A stretch of 64,000 nucleotides of DNA from CBDBJK01 sp965206395. GTDB lineage: Bacteria; Chloroflexota; Dehalococcoidia; Lucifugimonadales; CATOSD01. Position 1 is the stretch's first letter, and each line of letters opens with the position of its first letter. A model generated the notes under the pieces. It saw only the letters and a list, made by a program, of their open reading frames with translations, was not told where the DNA came from and did no database searches. Shown piece after piece: positions 25,577-34,648 of this stretch. The stretch spans positions 1-64,000 of the forward strand of contig CBDBJK010000027.1 in the NCBI GenBank assembly GCA_965206395.1, in the 5' to 3' direction. Both the position numbers and the translations under genes were made by a program.

Positions 25577-26503
25577 ATGAATCCGCATGTGTTCGCAGGC
25601 AATCCGCTGAACCGAGGGGAAAGTGAGCGCCGTGACGAAGAGGGAATAAGTAACAGGGCGAAGGACTCAACGAGCAAGTTCCTGCCTATGAAGGACCTGA
25701 ATGTTCTCGTTACTGTAAGCGCCCAACCCGAACTCGGCTGGCTTAGCTTCGACGAATTGACGCAGATCGGAGCCAGTTCAACCCCGATATTCCTGGGTCT
25801 ATTGGAGGAAACAGCCTACTTCGCCATAGACGTTTCCAATCTTGACGACGCGGTGAGCCAGCTCCAGAGCAGTACGAACTGGAGGTTCGAGGATGCCAGG
25901 GCTGCCGCAGAAATGATCACTGGGCCGGAGGGAGGAATACTCGCTCAAGCCAGATCACAACTCGACTGGCACAACCGCAACAGCTTCTGTTCGGTGTGCG
26001 GACATCGGACAACTATGCAGCGAGCCGGACAGGCGCGGCAGTGTGACAAGTGTGAAGCCCATATTTATCCGCGCACCGATCCTGTAATCATCGCTGTAGT
26101 ATCAGATAGGAACCGCTGCCTGCTTGGTCAATCTCGCGGACGTATGGCAAGCTCGAACAGGTACTCCGCTCTCGCAGGATTCGTCGATCAGGGTGAATCG
26201 ATTGAGGAGGCTGTAGCCAGAGAAGTCATGGAGGAGGCGGGAATCAGGATAAAGAACGTTAGATACCATTCCTCCCAGCCGTGGCCGTTCCCATCGTCAT
26301 TGATGATAGGCTGTCATGGCGAGGCGTTGACCACTGACATTTCGATGGATGCCGAAGAGATGGCAGACGTAAGGTGGTTTGAACGCGAAGAGGTGCTGCT
26401 TGCCCTGGAAGGTAACAGTGAGAAGCTGGCGGTTCCCGGACCGATTGCCATAGCCCATCACCTGATTAAGGCCTGGGCCACGAACAAAAGCCTCACTAAC
26501 TGA
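25577..26503 (+). CDS. nudC: NAD+ diphosphatase (Nudix), NudC family
   Basis: NudC hydrolyses NAD(H) to NMN and AMP and removes NAD caps from RNA. It has 308 residues. The zinc ribbon is FCSVCGHRTT...RQCDKCEAHIYPRTDP (four Cys). The Nudix box is GFVDQGESIEEAVAREVMEEAGI (shown by its key residues G, E, REVMEEAG). The NudC-specific SQPWPFPSSLMIG follows. The start is ATG at 25577. A TTG at 25574 is in frame and better spaced from GGAGGAG, so the true start may be three bases earlier. It is convergent with the NHL-repeat gene. Confidence 0.92.
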   Translation: MNPHVFAGNPLNRGESERRDEEGISNRAKDSTSKFLPMKDLNVLVTVSAQPELGWLSFDELTQIGASSTPIFLGLLEETAYFAIDVSNLDDAVSQLQSSTNWRFEDARAAAEMITGPEGGILAQARSQLDWHNRNSFCSVCGHRTTMQRAGQARQCDKCEAHIYPRTDPVIIAVVSDRNRCLLGQSRGRMASSNRYSALAGFVDQGESIEEAVAREVMEEAGIRIKNVRYHSSQPWPFPSSLMIGCHGEALTTDISMDAEEMADVRWFEREEVLLALEGNSEKLAVPGPIAIAHHLIKAWATNKSLTN

Positions 26504-26535
26504 TTCCGAAGGCTCGGCCCATCGAAGAAATGCCC

Positions 26536-27363
26536 CTAAATTTTCGCTAACTTGGTGACTCCCGCCTGGTTGCCCGCGAGGTAGATGTTACCCTGGGTGT
26601 CGACCCACATGCCATGACCGTTATAGGGCGTACGGCCCCGGGTAACCATCTCACCATTAGCGTTCAGCATAGTAATCCTTGGAATCTGATCTGTGACATA
26701 AAAGGTGCCCTCTCGATCCATGAAAATGTCCATGGGGTGGAAAAAGTCTTGCCACTCTTCGATGTAGTCCCCTTCAACTGTGAAGATTTGAACCCGGTTA
26801 TTCTCGCGGTCGCAAACGTACACCCGTTCCTGGTCATCAACCCAGATCCCATGAGGCGTGGCGAACTGACCGGGGCCGTCACCACGAGAACCCCAAGATT
26901 TGATCAACGTGCCATCACTGGCGAACCTGTGTACGCGGGAATTGCCGTACCCATCGGCTATGAATATCTCACGACTAGGAGCTATCGCGATGTCCGCCGG
27001 ATGGTTGAACGGATCGTGCAGGGACGGCTTCTCCCGGTTGCCGATTCGCATTAGAACATTGCCATCGATGTCGAACTTGATAACCTCGTGGGCGTCTCTA
27101 TCCACAAGGTATATCTCGTCATCTGGTGTAATGAAAATTCCGTGTGCGTCGAGAATCTGCCCATCGCCCCAGGTTTTGAGCAGGTTGCCATCGCCGTCAA
27201 AGACTATCACCGGCGGGTCGCCCCTGCGAAACGCATACACGCGATCAGCGGAATCTGTGGCAATATGTGACACGTTGTCGAAGGCCATTCCAGTGGGCAG
27301 CTTCCCGAAGGGATGAATGGCCTCGTAGGTATGGTCCCCTGTTCCCAAGATGTATCGGGTCAT
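26536..27363 (-). CDS. NHL-repeat beta-propeller protein
   Basis: This 275-residue protein has at least five NHL repeats, for example DAHGIFITPDDEIYLVDRDA, PADIAIAPSREIFIADGYGN and TPHGIWVDDQERVYVCDREN. These are like peptidyl-alpha-hydroxyglycine alpha-amidating lyase propellers and 6-bladed streptogramin-lyase relatives. No signal peptide is visible, so it is probably cytosolic. I chose ATG at 27363 (MTRYILGTGDHTYE) with GGAGACAGG upstream. A GTG at 27408 has no ribosome site. Catalytic residues cannot be assigned. Confidence 0.85.
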   Translation of the reverse strand: MTRYILGTGDHTYEAIHPFGKLPTGMAFDNVSHIATDSADRVYAFRRGDPPVIVFDGDGNLLKTWGDGQILDAHGIFITPDDEIYLVDRDAHEVIKFDIDGNVLMRIGNREKPSLHDPFNHPADIAIAPSREIFIADGYGNSRVHRFASDGTLIKSWGSRGDGPGQFATPHGIWVDDQERVYVCDRENNRVQIFTVEGDYIEEWQDFFHPMDIFMDREGTFYVTDQIPRITMLNANGEMVTRGRTPYNGHGMWVDTQGNIYLAGNQAGVTKLAKI

Positions 27364-27615
27364 CCTGTCTCCAGTCGCGAATTCAGATATTGAATCGTCT
27401 ATAGCCACATAAAGATGTCATTTTCATCATGCCTGAAAAACTGGCACGGCCTCACAAAACGCCCTATGAACTCGAAAAGACTAGCAAATGCCCTAGATGC
27501 TGTCAAACGGTGTGAGTTCTGGTACGTTGTCAGCGATGGCGAAGTTATTATAGTATGTTGCTTGAGCAAGACTGTGAGTGAGCTTAGGCTATCATCCAGG
27601 TTAGGAGACTAAAAG

Positions 27616-28251
27616 ATGACTACCACCAGTTTCACCGACGTTATTACGACAGAATCGGAGCTTCGGGAGGTTTTCGGATGGCCTTCGGAGCGAGCAGCAA
27701 ACAAGCAAATCGACCGGCTTGACGAACACTGCCGCGCCATCATAAACAAAAGCCCGTTCCTGCTGCTCGGCACCTCTGCTCCGTCCGGTCGCTGTGACGT
27801 GTCCCCCAAGGGAGACTATCCCGGTTTCGTGCGGGTACTCGATGATAGGACTCTTGCGATTCCCGATCTGCCGGGCAACAACCGTCTCGACACGCTCACC
27901 AACATTCTGACCAATCCCCAGGTTGGCTTGATTTTCATGATACCAGGAATGAACGAAACCCTTCGCGTCAATGGTAAGGTGCGGCTGGTCCGAGACGCCG
28001 ATCTACTCGAAAGCATGGCATACAAGGGAAAGCTGCCCAGGCTGGCAATTGTCGTAGACGTAGAGGAAGTGTTCACTCACTGCCCCAAGGCGTTCCTGCG
28101 CTCCAAGTTGTGGTCGGAAGAGTCCCGAATTGATCGAAACGAACTCCCCTCCTTCGCGGAGATTTTGCGTGATCATGTAGGAATAGCCGAGTGTGACGTA
28201 GAGGAGTTGCAGCGAGAACTTGACCACAAAACAGCCACGACGCTCCATTAA
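27616..28251 (+). CDS. Pyridoxamine 5'-phosphate oxidase-family FMN protein
   Basis: This 211-residue split-barrel flavoprotein of the MSMEG_1061 type has SPFLLLGTSAPSGRCDVSPKGDYPGFVRVLDDRTLAIPDLPGN across strands 1-3. LRVNGKVRLVRD and HCPKAFLRSKLW follow near the C-terminus. Such proteins reduce or oxidise small molecules with FMN or F420; the substrate is unknown. The ATG at 27616 follows TTAGGAGACTAAAAG. The gamma-glutamyltransferase gene lies 55 bp downstream in the same direction. Confidence 0.88.
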   Translation: MTTTSFTDVITTESELREVFGWPSERAANKQIDRLDEHCRAIINKSPFLLLGTSAPSGRCDVSPKGDYPGFVRVLDDRTLAIPDLPGNNRLDTLTNILTNPQVGLIFMIPGMNETLRVNGKVRLVRDADLLESMAYKGKLPRLAIVVDVEEVFTHCPKAFLRSKLWSEESRIDRNELPSFAEILRDHVGIAECDVEELQRELDHKTATTLH

Positions 28252-28306
28252 ATCATTGCAGTCTAATCCGTCGTTGAACAAGTCCTACAGGAAGGGGCAG
28301 AAACTA

Positions 28307-30088
28307 ATGAGTAAGCAGGCAACGAATCACACTCCTGGAATTCATGGAGACTACGCCCACCGGCCTATGGTCTGGGGCACTAGAGGCATGGTCGGTGGCG
28401 GAACGCAGCTGACGGCTCAAACGGGTATGCGCATACTCTGGCAGGGCGGGAACGCGATAGATGCCGCTGTCGCATCGGCCCTGGCTGCCGGAGTGCTGGA
28501 GCCAACGGCCCATTACACGCTAGGCGGTGAGGTGGCAATGCTCTTCTACGATTCCGCCAGCAAGAAGGTTCGGTCTGTCGTAGGTCAAGGCTGGGCACCC
28601 AAAGCGGCTACTATAGACCTGTATATGGAGCGTTGGGGAGAGATACCGCCTGGGATACTCAGCACGACTGTCCCCGGAGTAATATCGGCGCTGCTCGCCA
28701 TGCTGTCCGAGTACGGCACGATGAGCTTCAGGCAGGTCTCGGAAAGCGCCCTCGCCCTCGCCGGCGACGGCTTTCCTGCTTATCAACTCTTCACTCGCAC
28801 GATAGCTACGCCCAACCGTATGGAGAATCTGCAAAAGTACCCAGATTCCGCGCGTGTCTTTCTGCCCGACGGCAGGCCACCAGCATTGGGAACTATTTTC
28901 AAGCAAACTGACCTGGCACGTACCTTGTTATTGATGACGCAAGCTGAAGACAGCTCCCTGAACGGCGGCAAGTCGCGGGAGACAGCCATTCAATCCGCGC
29001 GCGATGTTTTCTACAAAGGGGATGTCGCAAAAAGAATGGTTTCTGCTCTCGAAGACCTGGGCGGGTTGTATACGTTTGATGACTTCGCCGAGTACGAGTC
29101 TCCGTTCGAGGAGCCTATCTCGACGACCTACAGGGGCTATGAGATTTTCACCAACCGCACATGGACGCAGGGCATCACGCTTCTCCAGACACTGAATATC
29201 CTTGAAAGCTCCGACCTGTCATCCCTGGGACATAACAGCCCTGAAGCCATCCATCTGCAAGTGGAGGCGCTGAAGCTGGCCCTTGCCGATAGGGAGAAGT
29301 ACGCCGGAGACCCAGCATTCGTTGACGTTCCTTTTGACGGGCTGCTGTCCAAGGATTACGCGGGGCTACGTCGCCATCTGCTGAATACCGATAAAGCCCA
29401 GGCAGAGTATCCGGCGGGTGATCCCAGAAACATGCTTGCGGCTCTCAACGGACATCGGCAGGTAGAGTCAAGCCGTACAGCAGATGTTGCTTTTGACCAG
29501 GACGGTACGACACATCTCGCCGTCGTCGATTCTCAAGGGAACATGGTTTCCGCTACCCCTAGCAGCTTCGCCGCGCTGGCTCAGGGTATGGTGCTGGGCG
29601 ACACTGGCATCACCATAAACACCAGAGGCTGCTACTTCTGGCTAGACCATGACAATCCCAATGCTCTTGCGCCAAGAAAGAGACCTCGTACCACGCCCTG
29701 CACATTCATCGTGCTCAAAGACGGCAAGCCCTTCCTGACTTTGGGCACACCCGGAGGTGATAGTCAGACTCAGGCCTGCTTGCAGGTATTCACAAACATT
29801 GTTGACTTTGGTTTGAACGTTCAGGAGGCCGTGTCCGCGCCTCGGTTCTGCGGTTACAGCTTCCCTCAATCGCCCTGGCCTCACGGGGTCGCGCCTAATC
29901 GGCTTGTCCTGGAAGGACGCATTTCACAGGAAGTCGGCGACAAACTGAGAGACAAAGGCCATAAAGTGGAGGTCGTTGGACCTTGGGCCATCGTAAATGG
30001 CTTTACGCCAATCATTGTTGATTCTGTCAATGGCGCTTATCGCGGCGGAGCAGACCCTAGACGAGAGTCCTTCATACTGGGCTGGTGA
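28307..30088 (+). CDS. Gamma-glutamyltransferase family protein
   Basis: This is an Ntn-hydrolase that cleaves itself into two subunits. It has 593 residues. The N-terminal marker is GGGTQLTAQTGMRILWQGGNAIDAAVA. The nucleophile is probably T401 in DGTTHLAVVDSQGNMVSAT. The C-terminal GTPGGDSQTQACLQV is typical. Loss of the glutamate-binding arginine cannot be excluded, so cephalosporin-acylase-like or other amidase activity is possible. No signal peptide is visible from the ATG at 28307 (preceded by GGAAGGGG), unlike periplasmic GGTs. A longer frame from 28220 overlaps the previous gene. Confidence 0.88.
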   Translation: MSKQATNHTPGIHGDYAHRPMVWGTRGMVGGGTQLTAQTGMRILWQGGNAIDAAVASALAAGVLEPTAHYTLGGEVAMLFYDSASKKVRSVVGQGWAPKAATIDLYMERWGEIPPGILSTTVPGVISALLAMLSEYGTMSFRQVSESALALAGDGFPAYQLFTRTIATPNRMENLQKYPDSARVFLPDGRPPALGTIFKQTDLARTLLLMTQAEDSSLNGGKSRETAIQSARDVFYKGDVAKRMVSALEDLGGLYTFDDFAEYESPFEEPISTTYRGYEIFTNRTWTQGITLLQTLNILESSDLSSLGHNSPEAIHLQVEALKLALADREKYAGDPAFVDVPFDGLLSKDYAGLRRHLLNTDKAQAEYPAGDPRNMLAALNGHRQVESSRTADVAFDQDGTTHLAVVDSQGNMVSATPSSFAALAQGMVLGDTGITINTRGCYFWLDHDNPNALAPRKRPRTTPCTFIVLKDGKPFLTLGTPGGDSQTQACLQVFTNIVDFGLNVQEAVSAPRFCGYSFPQSPWPHGVAPNRLVLEGRISQEVGDKLRDKGHKVEVVGPWAIVNGFTPIIVDSVNGAYRGGADPRRESFILGW

Positions 30089-30137
30089 TTATCGAGCAAG
30101 CGCTTTGATGGCAAATTCTGGTCAGGAGGATATCAGT

Positions 30138-31133
30138 ATGGCCGAGTTACCGAATCGCTTTGGCATTGGACTGCCTGGGATGAACGTGCGGCAGAACATG
30201 GAGTTGGCTCGCTATGCCGACCAGAAGGGAGTTGACTCCATCTGGGTTATCGAGACTCGCCTGGCTGCCGATGCTATCACTCCCCTTGCGGTATATGCGT
30301 CCGCGACAGACCGCATTCGACTTGGCACAGGAATAATCCCATTGTGGACACGGAATCCCGCGCTCATAGCCCAGACATTCGCGACCCTGGATTTGCTTGC
30401 ACCGGGTCGAGTAATTCTAGGCCTCGGAGCCTGGTGGGAGCCTCTGGCTGCGCGTACTGGCGTCAAGCGAGAGAAGTCTATACGGGCTATGCGAGAGGTC
30501 ATCGAGTCGGTGCGGCTGCTTCTGTCCCTGAAGGAGCCTGTAACGTATCACGGCCAGTATGTACATATGGAAGACCTTTACCTGGATCACGGCGAAACAA
30601 AGCCTCACGACGTGAAAATTTACATTGCGGCGGTGGGGCCGCAGATGTTGCGACTTGCGGGCCGAATCGCCGACGGCGTGGTGCTAAATGCCAATCACAC
30701 CGTGGATTCCATTCGCAGGGAGGTAGAGGAAATCAAAAGGGGTGCAGAGGCGGTTGGTCGGTCTCTTGACGAGATTGACCGGGTAGCGCCAATGCGCGTA
30801 GAAGTAACCCGTGACAAGAAGCAGGCCTTTCTGGAAGCCAAGCCTAGAATCGCCCAATATCTGGCGCAGCAGCCTCATATCGAAGGCCCGATGGAAGTAG
30901 ACCCGGAACTGACCGAGCGATTGAGGGCCATGATTCCCTGGCCTGCGAGTGAACAGCAGGTTATGGACGGGGCAAAATTGATCCCAGACGATGTGGTGGA
31001 AAGCCTGGGATGCTATGGCGACGAGGATGAAGTGAGGGCAAAGCTTCGAGAGTACATCGACGCAGGGATGAACTCGCCGACGATAGCTAGCGCCTCGAAA
31101 GAGACCATCGACTTCCTCGCACGAGGATTCTAA
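30138..31133 (+). CDS. LLM-class (luciferase-like) flavin or F420-dependent oxidoreductase
   Basis: This 331-residue TIM barrel has FGIGLPGMNVRQNMELARYA, DSIWVIETRLAADAITPLAV, IRLGTGIIPLWTRNPALIAQ and ATLDLLAPGRVILGLGAWWEP. These match F420-dependent methylene-H4MPT reductase/FMN monooxygenase relatives. The ATG at 30138 follows AGGAGGATATCAGT. The frame upstream (from 29997) overlaps the GGT gene. It is the first of two LLM genes, and a D-aminoacylase follows 42 bp downstream. Confidence 0.9.
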   Translation: MAELPNRFGIGLPGMNVRQNMELARYADQKGVDSIWVIETRLAADAITPLAVYASATDRIRLGTGIIPLWTRNPALIAQTFATLDLLAPGRVILGLGAWWEPLAARTGVKREKSIRAMREVIESVRLLLSLKEPVTYHGQYVHMEDLYLDHGETKPHDVKIYIAAVGPQMLRLAGRIADGVVLNANHTVDSIRREVEEIKRGAEAVGRSLDEIDRVAPMRVEVTRDKKQAFLEAKPRIAQYLAQQPHIEGPMEVDPELTERLRAMIPWPASEQQVMDGAKLIPDDVVESLGCYGDEDEVRAKLREYIDAGMNSPTIASASKETIDFLARGF

Positions 31134-31175
31134 GACTACTGTTTTGAGATTTCCGACGATACATGGGGGCGAACT

Positions 31176-32753
31176 ATGCTCGATCTGCTGATTCGCAATG
31201 GGATGATTATAGACGGCACAGGCAATCCAGGTTTCTATGGAGCAATAGGCGTGGAGGGAGAGGAAATCCAGGTCTTGCGTGGAGACGTCAGCGACATAGA
31301 GGCAGTGCGAGTCATCGACGCCAGCGAGCACGTAGTTTGTCCCGGCTTCATAGACCTGCACTCACATGGAGGCCTGGTAATCCTCGGAGACCCCAAACAC
31401 GAACCGAAGGTCCGTCAGGGAGTCACCACGGAGCTTATTGGAATCGACGGCAACTCTGTCGCTCCATTCAAAGACCAGGATGAGTTGCATCGCTTTATCG
31501 AGCTGGACTCCGGTCTGAATGGCAAGCCTCCTATGCCTGCCGAGTGGTCAACAGTGGCGGAATATCTGTCTATGTACGACAACAAGGTGGCAGTAAATAT
31601 CTGTTACATCCTGGGCAACTCTCCGGTGCGCATCTGGTCGGTTGGCTGGAACGACAGGCCCGCCACAAAGGCCGAGATCGAGGACATGAAAGCCGTCGTG
31701 CGAGAGGCCATGGAGGAAGGTGCTTGCGGGCTGTCCTCAGGCCTTGATTATCCGCCAGGGGCCTACGCCGACACCGACGAGCTTGTAGCGTTGTCCAGTG
31801 TGGTCGCTGCGCGGGGCGGCATGTACCATACCCACACTCGCGGCAGCCTTCGTCAGCATGGCCCTCTGGCCCCGTTCGAAGAAGCCCTTGAGATAGGCCG
31901 ACGCAGCGAGGCTCCCGTTCATCTCACCCATTATTATCAGCGTGCGGTGCCTGGCGCTGGAAGCCACCTGGACTACATCGAGCTTATCGAGAACGCCAGA
32001 AACGAAGGGATGGACGTAACCTTCGACTGCTACCCGTACACCTATTCCAGCACCAGGGTAATCATCTCTCTTCCTAACTGGACAAAAGACGGCGGCCCGG
32101 AACGAATCATTGAGGTGCTGAACTCTCCCGATGAGCGCGCCCGCCTGCGCGAAGAGATGAACGCCAACCCTCGCGGGCACCACGGCGAAGGCTGGCTGAC
32201 CAATTTTCAGAAGCCCCACAACAAGCAGTACGAAGGCCATTCCCTCGCAGAGATCGGCAGAATACGCGGTCAGGAACCTCTAGATGCGTTATTCGACCTC
32301 CTGCTCGACGACGGCCTTGGTGTTTGCTCCATAGGAATGGGCGCCAATCCGCTCACGCTGCCCGCTTTCGTTTCCCATCCCTATGGCATGGTCGGCAGCG
32401 ACTCTATCCTTCTTGGAGATTTTCCCAGCCCTCGCACGTACGGATGCTTCCCGATGATCCTGGCGCAGTTCGTTCGCACCGAGAAACATCTCCGTTTGCC
32501 CGAAGCTATCCGCAAGATGACCTCCTTCGCCGCACAGCGTCTGGGTCTGAAAGACAGAGGCATTCTGCATGACGGCATGAAGGCGGACATTGTGGTGTTC
32601 AACCCCAACACGGTCGAAGCGCCCGCGACGCGATGGCAACCCAAGCAGTTCCCTCTGGGAATACCATACGTAATCGTGAACGGGCAGGTGGTAATCGACA
32701 ACGGCGAGCATACCGGCGCTGTTCCGGGTCGTGCTCTGCGCCACAGACGTTGA
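31176..32753 (+). CDS. N-acyl-D-amino-acid deacylase family amidohydrolase
   Basis: This 525-residue metal-dependent hydrolase has VCPGFIDLHSHGGLVI (HxH metal motif at about residue 61), GACGLSSGLDYPPGAYADTDELVALS (typical of D-aminoacylases), HLTHYYQRAVPG and a C-terminal KDRGILHDGMKADIVVFNPNTV. The family removes acyl groups from D-amino acids. The ATG at 31176 follows GGGGGCGAACT. It probably forms a unit with the LLM gene before it and the aldolase gene 73 bp downstream. Confidence 0.9.
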   Translation: MLDLLIRNGMIIDGTGNPGFYGAIGVEGEEIQVLRGDVSDIEAVRVIDASEHVVCPGFIDLHSHGGLVILGDPKHEPKVRQGVTTELIGIDGNSVAPFKDQDELHRFIELDSGLNGKPPMPAEWSTVAEYLSMYDNKVAVNICYILGNSPVRIWSVGWNDRPATKAEIEDMKAVVREAMEEGACGLSSGLDYPPGAYADTDELVALSSVVAARGGMYHTHTRGSLRQHGPLAPFEEALEIGRRSEAPVHLTHYYQRAVPGAGSHLDYIELIENARNEGMDVTFDCYPYTYSSTRVIISLPNWTKDGGPERIIEVLNSPDERARLREEMNANPRGHHGEGWLTNFQKPHNKQYEGHSLAEIGRIRGQEPLDALFDLLLDDGLGVCSIGMGANPLTLPAFVSHPYGMVGSDSILLGDFPSPRTYGCFPMILAQFVRTEKHLRLPEAIRKMTSFAAQRLGLKDRGILHDGMKADIVVFNPNTVEAPATRWQPKQFPLGIPYVIVNGQVVIDNGEHTGAVPGRALRHRR

Positions 32754-32826
32754 TGGCATTAGTCAGTGATCTGAAATATAATGCTGCTTAAAAACCGACT
32801 CTGAATACAACATGGAGGGCCGAACT

Positions 32827-33615
32827 ATGCGACCAAATACGCTTCGGGAAAAGCTGAACGCTGGCAAACCAACCCTGAGTACGCACATTCACACAGTCTG
32901 GCCGTCTGTCGTCGAGGTGCTAGGACACACCGGGCTGTATGACTACGTCGAGTTCGTGGCCGAGTACGGGCCATCCGACCTGCACGACCTCGATAATCTC
33001 GCCCGCGCCGCGGAAATCTACAACATGGGCACCATGATGAAGGTCGATCAGAGCGCGCAAGCCTACCTTGCCCAGCGCGCAATCGGGTCTGGATTCAGCA
33101 GTGTGCTGTTCACCGACGCTCGAAGCGCGGACGACGTTCGCGAATGCATTCGAACGATCAAGCCCGACACGCCTGAAGACAACGGGCTGTACGGCGTTGC
33201 GACCCGCCGCCAGTCTTACATGGGTTACGGAGGCTCCAAGGAGTACGTCAAGGCGCTTCAGGACACCGTAGTCGCCATGATGATCGAAAAGAAGGGCGCG
33301 GTTGAAGACCTCGATGAGATACTCGAAATCCCTGGCATCGACATGGTGCAGTGGGGTGGCGCCGACTACTCCGTGAGCATTGGTCTCGCAGGTGAGCGCA
33401 ATCACCCGGATGTCGTTGCGGCTCGCGACAGAGTGTTCAAATCTGCCATCGCGAAAGGAATCCCCGCACGAGCGGAGATCAACTCGGCTGACGATGCCAA
33501 GATGTACCTAGACATGGGAGTGCGCCACTTGTCCGTTGGCACCGACATCAACATCCTGTTCAACTTCTGGAAGAAGGAAGGTGAGGCCCTCCAGAAAGCG
33601 CTCGATGGAGCTTAA
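32827..33615 (+). CDS. HpcH/HpaI aldolase/citrate lyase family protein
   Basis: This is a class II, metal-dependent pyruvate-type aldolase of 262 residues. RPNTLREKLNAGKPTLSTHIHTVWPSVVEVLG and YDYVEFVAEYGPSDLHDL open the barrel. MIEKKGAVEDLDEILEIPGIDMVQWGGADYSVS holds the Glu and Asp metal ligands (E of EKKGA, D of GADYS). The ATG at 32827 follows GGAGGGC. It likely cleaves or forms a 2-keto-3-hydroxy acid. Confidence 0.9.
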   Translation: MRPNTLREKLNAGKPTLSTHIHTVWPSVVEVLGHTGLYDYVEFVAEYGPSDLHDLDNLARAAEIYNMGTMMKVDQSAQAYLAQRAIGSGFSSVLFTDARSADDVRECIRTIKPDTPEDNGLYGVATRRQSYMGYGGSKEYVKALQDTVVAMMIEKKGAVEDLDEILEIPGIDMVQWGGADYSVSIGLAGERNHPDVVAARDRVFKSAIAKGIPARAEINSADDAKMYLDMGVRHLSVGTDINILFNFWKKEGEALQKALDGA

Positions 33616-33697
33616 ATTGTAGGTTCAAGCGAAGTGCTGCCTAAGTCGAATTTATGGGAGCGGGATGATTGAATAGTTCCTATGTCTGGAGGAAGCA

Positions 33698-34588
33698 TTG
33701 AATTTCGGCATTACCATACCCAACAACTGGGGCATTGAAGACCCGCAGGACGTTTTCAACGTTGCCGTTCTCGCTGAGGAGATGGGATACGACTCTATCT
33801 GGGTGAACCACCACGTATTCAACGCCGGGTACGTTAAGGAACGCCTTGGACAATTGCCGTACTACGACGCGCTCACGACGCTTACTTACGCTGCGGCTCT
33901 CACGAAACGGGTGCGTCTAGGTACGACGGTGCTGGTGCTGCCGTACCTCAATCCGATGGTGCTGGCGAAGACGCTTGCGACTCTGGATGTGTTTTCTGGC
34001 GGACGACTGATAGCAGGAGTTGGCGTCGGTGCGCTGCGACACGAATCAGATTCCCTAGGCAGCGACTATCACACGCGGGGCGCTTACGCCAACGAAAGCA
34101 TCGCTATCATGAAAGAACTCTGGACGAACGATGAGCCGAACTTCGAGGGACGTTTTTTTAGCTTTTCGGGCGTCCTCTTCTCGCCAAAACCTCTGCAAAA
34201 GCCTCATCCGCCGATTTGGGTGGGCGGAACGAGCAACGGTGCGCTGCGCCGCGTCGCGCGATATGGCGACGGTTGGCATCCCAATCGCATGTCCCCGGAA
34301 ACGTTGCAAACGAGCATCGAAACCCTGAAGTCGTATCTTGACGACGCAGGGCGAAGCCTGGACGACATTACGCTGTCCGTACGCGCCGAACTGAACGTTT
34401 CGACATCGCCATCGTCTAACCCGGAGGAACCAATGGCCGGAACACCCGACCAGATAATACAGTCCATCGAGGCGTTTCGAAGTATCAGCGTGGAGGAGTT
34501 CGTGTTTCAGGTAAGCTCGACCAACATCGACGACATTAACCGAAACATGGAAGCATTCGCCGAGAAGGTCTTGCCAAGGTTGGGTTAA
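33698..34588 (+). CDS. LLM-class flavin or F420-dependent oxidoreductase
   Basis: This 296-residue TIM barrel starts FGITIPNNWGIEDPQDVFNV and includes YDSIWVNHHVF, RVRLGTTVLVLPYLNPMVLAKTLATLD and GVGVGALRHE. PPIWVGGTSNGALRRVARYGDGW is the typical LLM motif. The start is TTG at 33698 with GGAGGAAGCA upstream. It differs clearly from the LLM protein at 30138. The IS630 element lies 60 bp after the stop. Confidence 0.9.
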   Translation: MNFGITIPNNWGIEDPQDVFNVAVLAEEMGYDSIWVNHHVFNAGYVKERLGQLPYYDALTTLTYAAALTKRVRLGTTVLVLPYLNPMVLAKTLATLDVFSGGRLIAGVGVGALRHESDSLGSDYHTRGAYANESIAIMKELWTNDEPNFEGRFFSFSGVLFSPKPLQKPHPPIWVGGTSNGALRRVARYGDGWHPNRMSPETLQTSIETLKSYLDDAGRSLDDITLSVRAELNVSTSPSSNPEEPMAGTPDQIIQSIEAFRSISVEEFVFQVSSTNIDDINRNMEAFAEKVLPRLG

Positions 34589-34648
34589 TCTAACCGACTA
34601 TAGCCTACTGAACCTGAGCATCCGCACACTGGAGAGTGACCGTATCTA

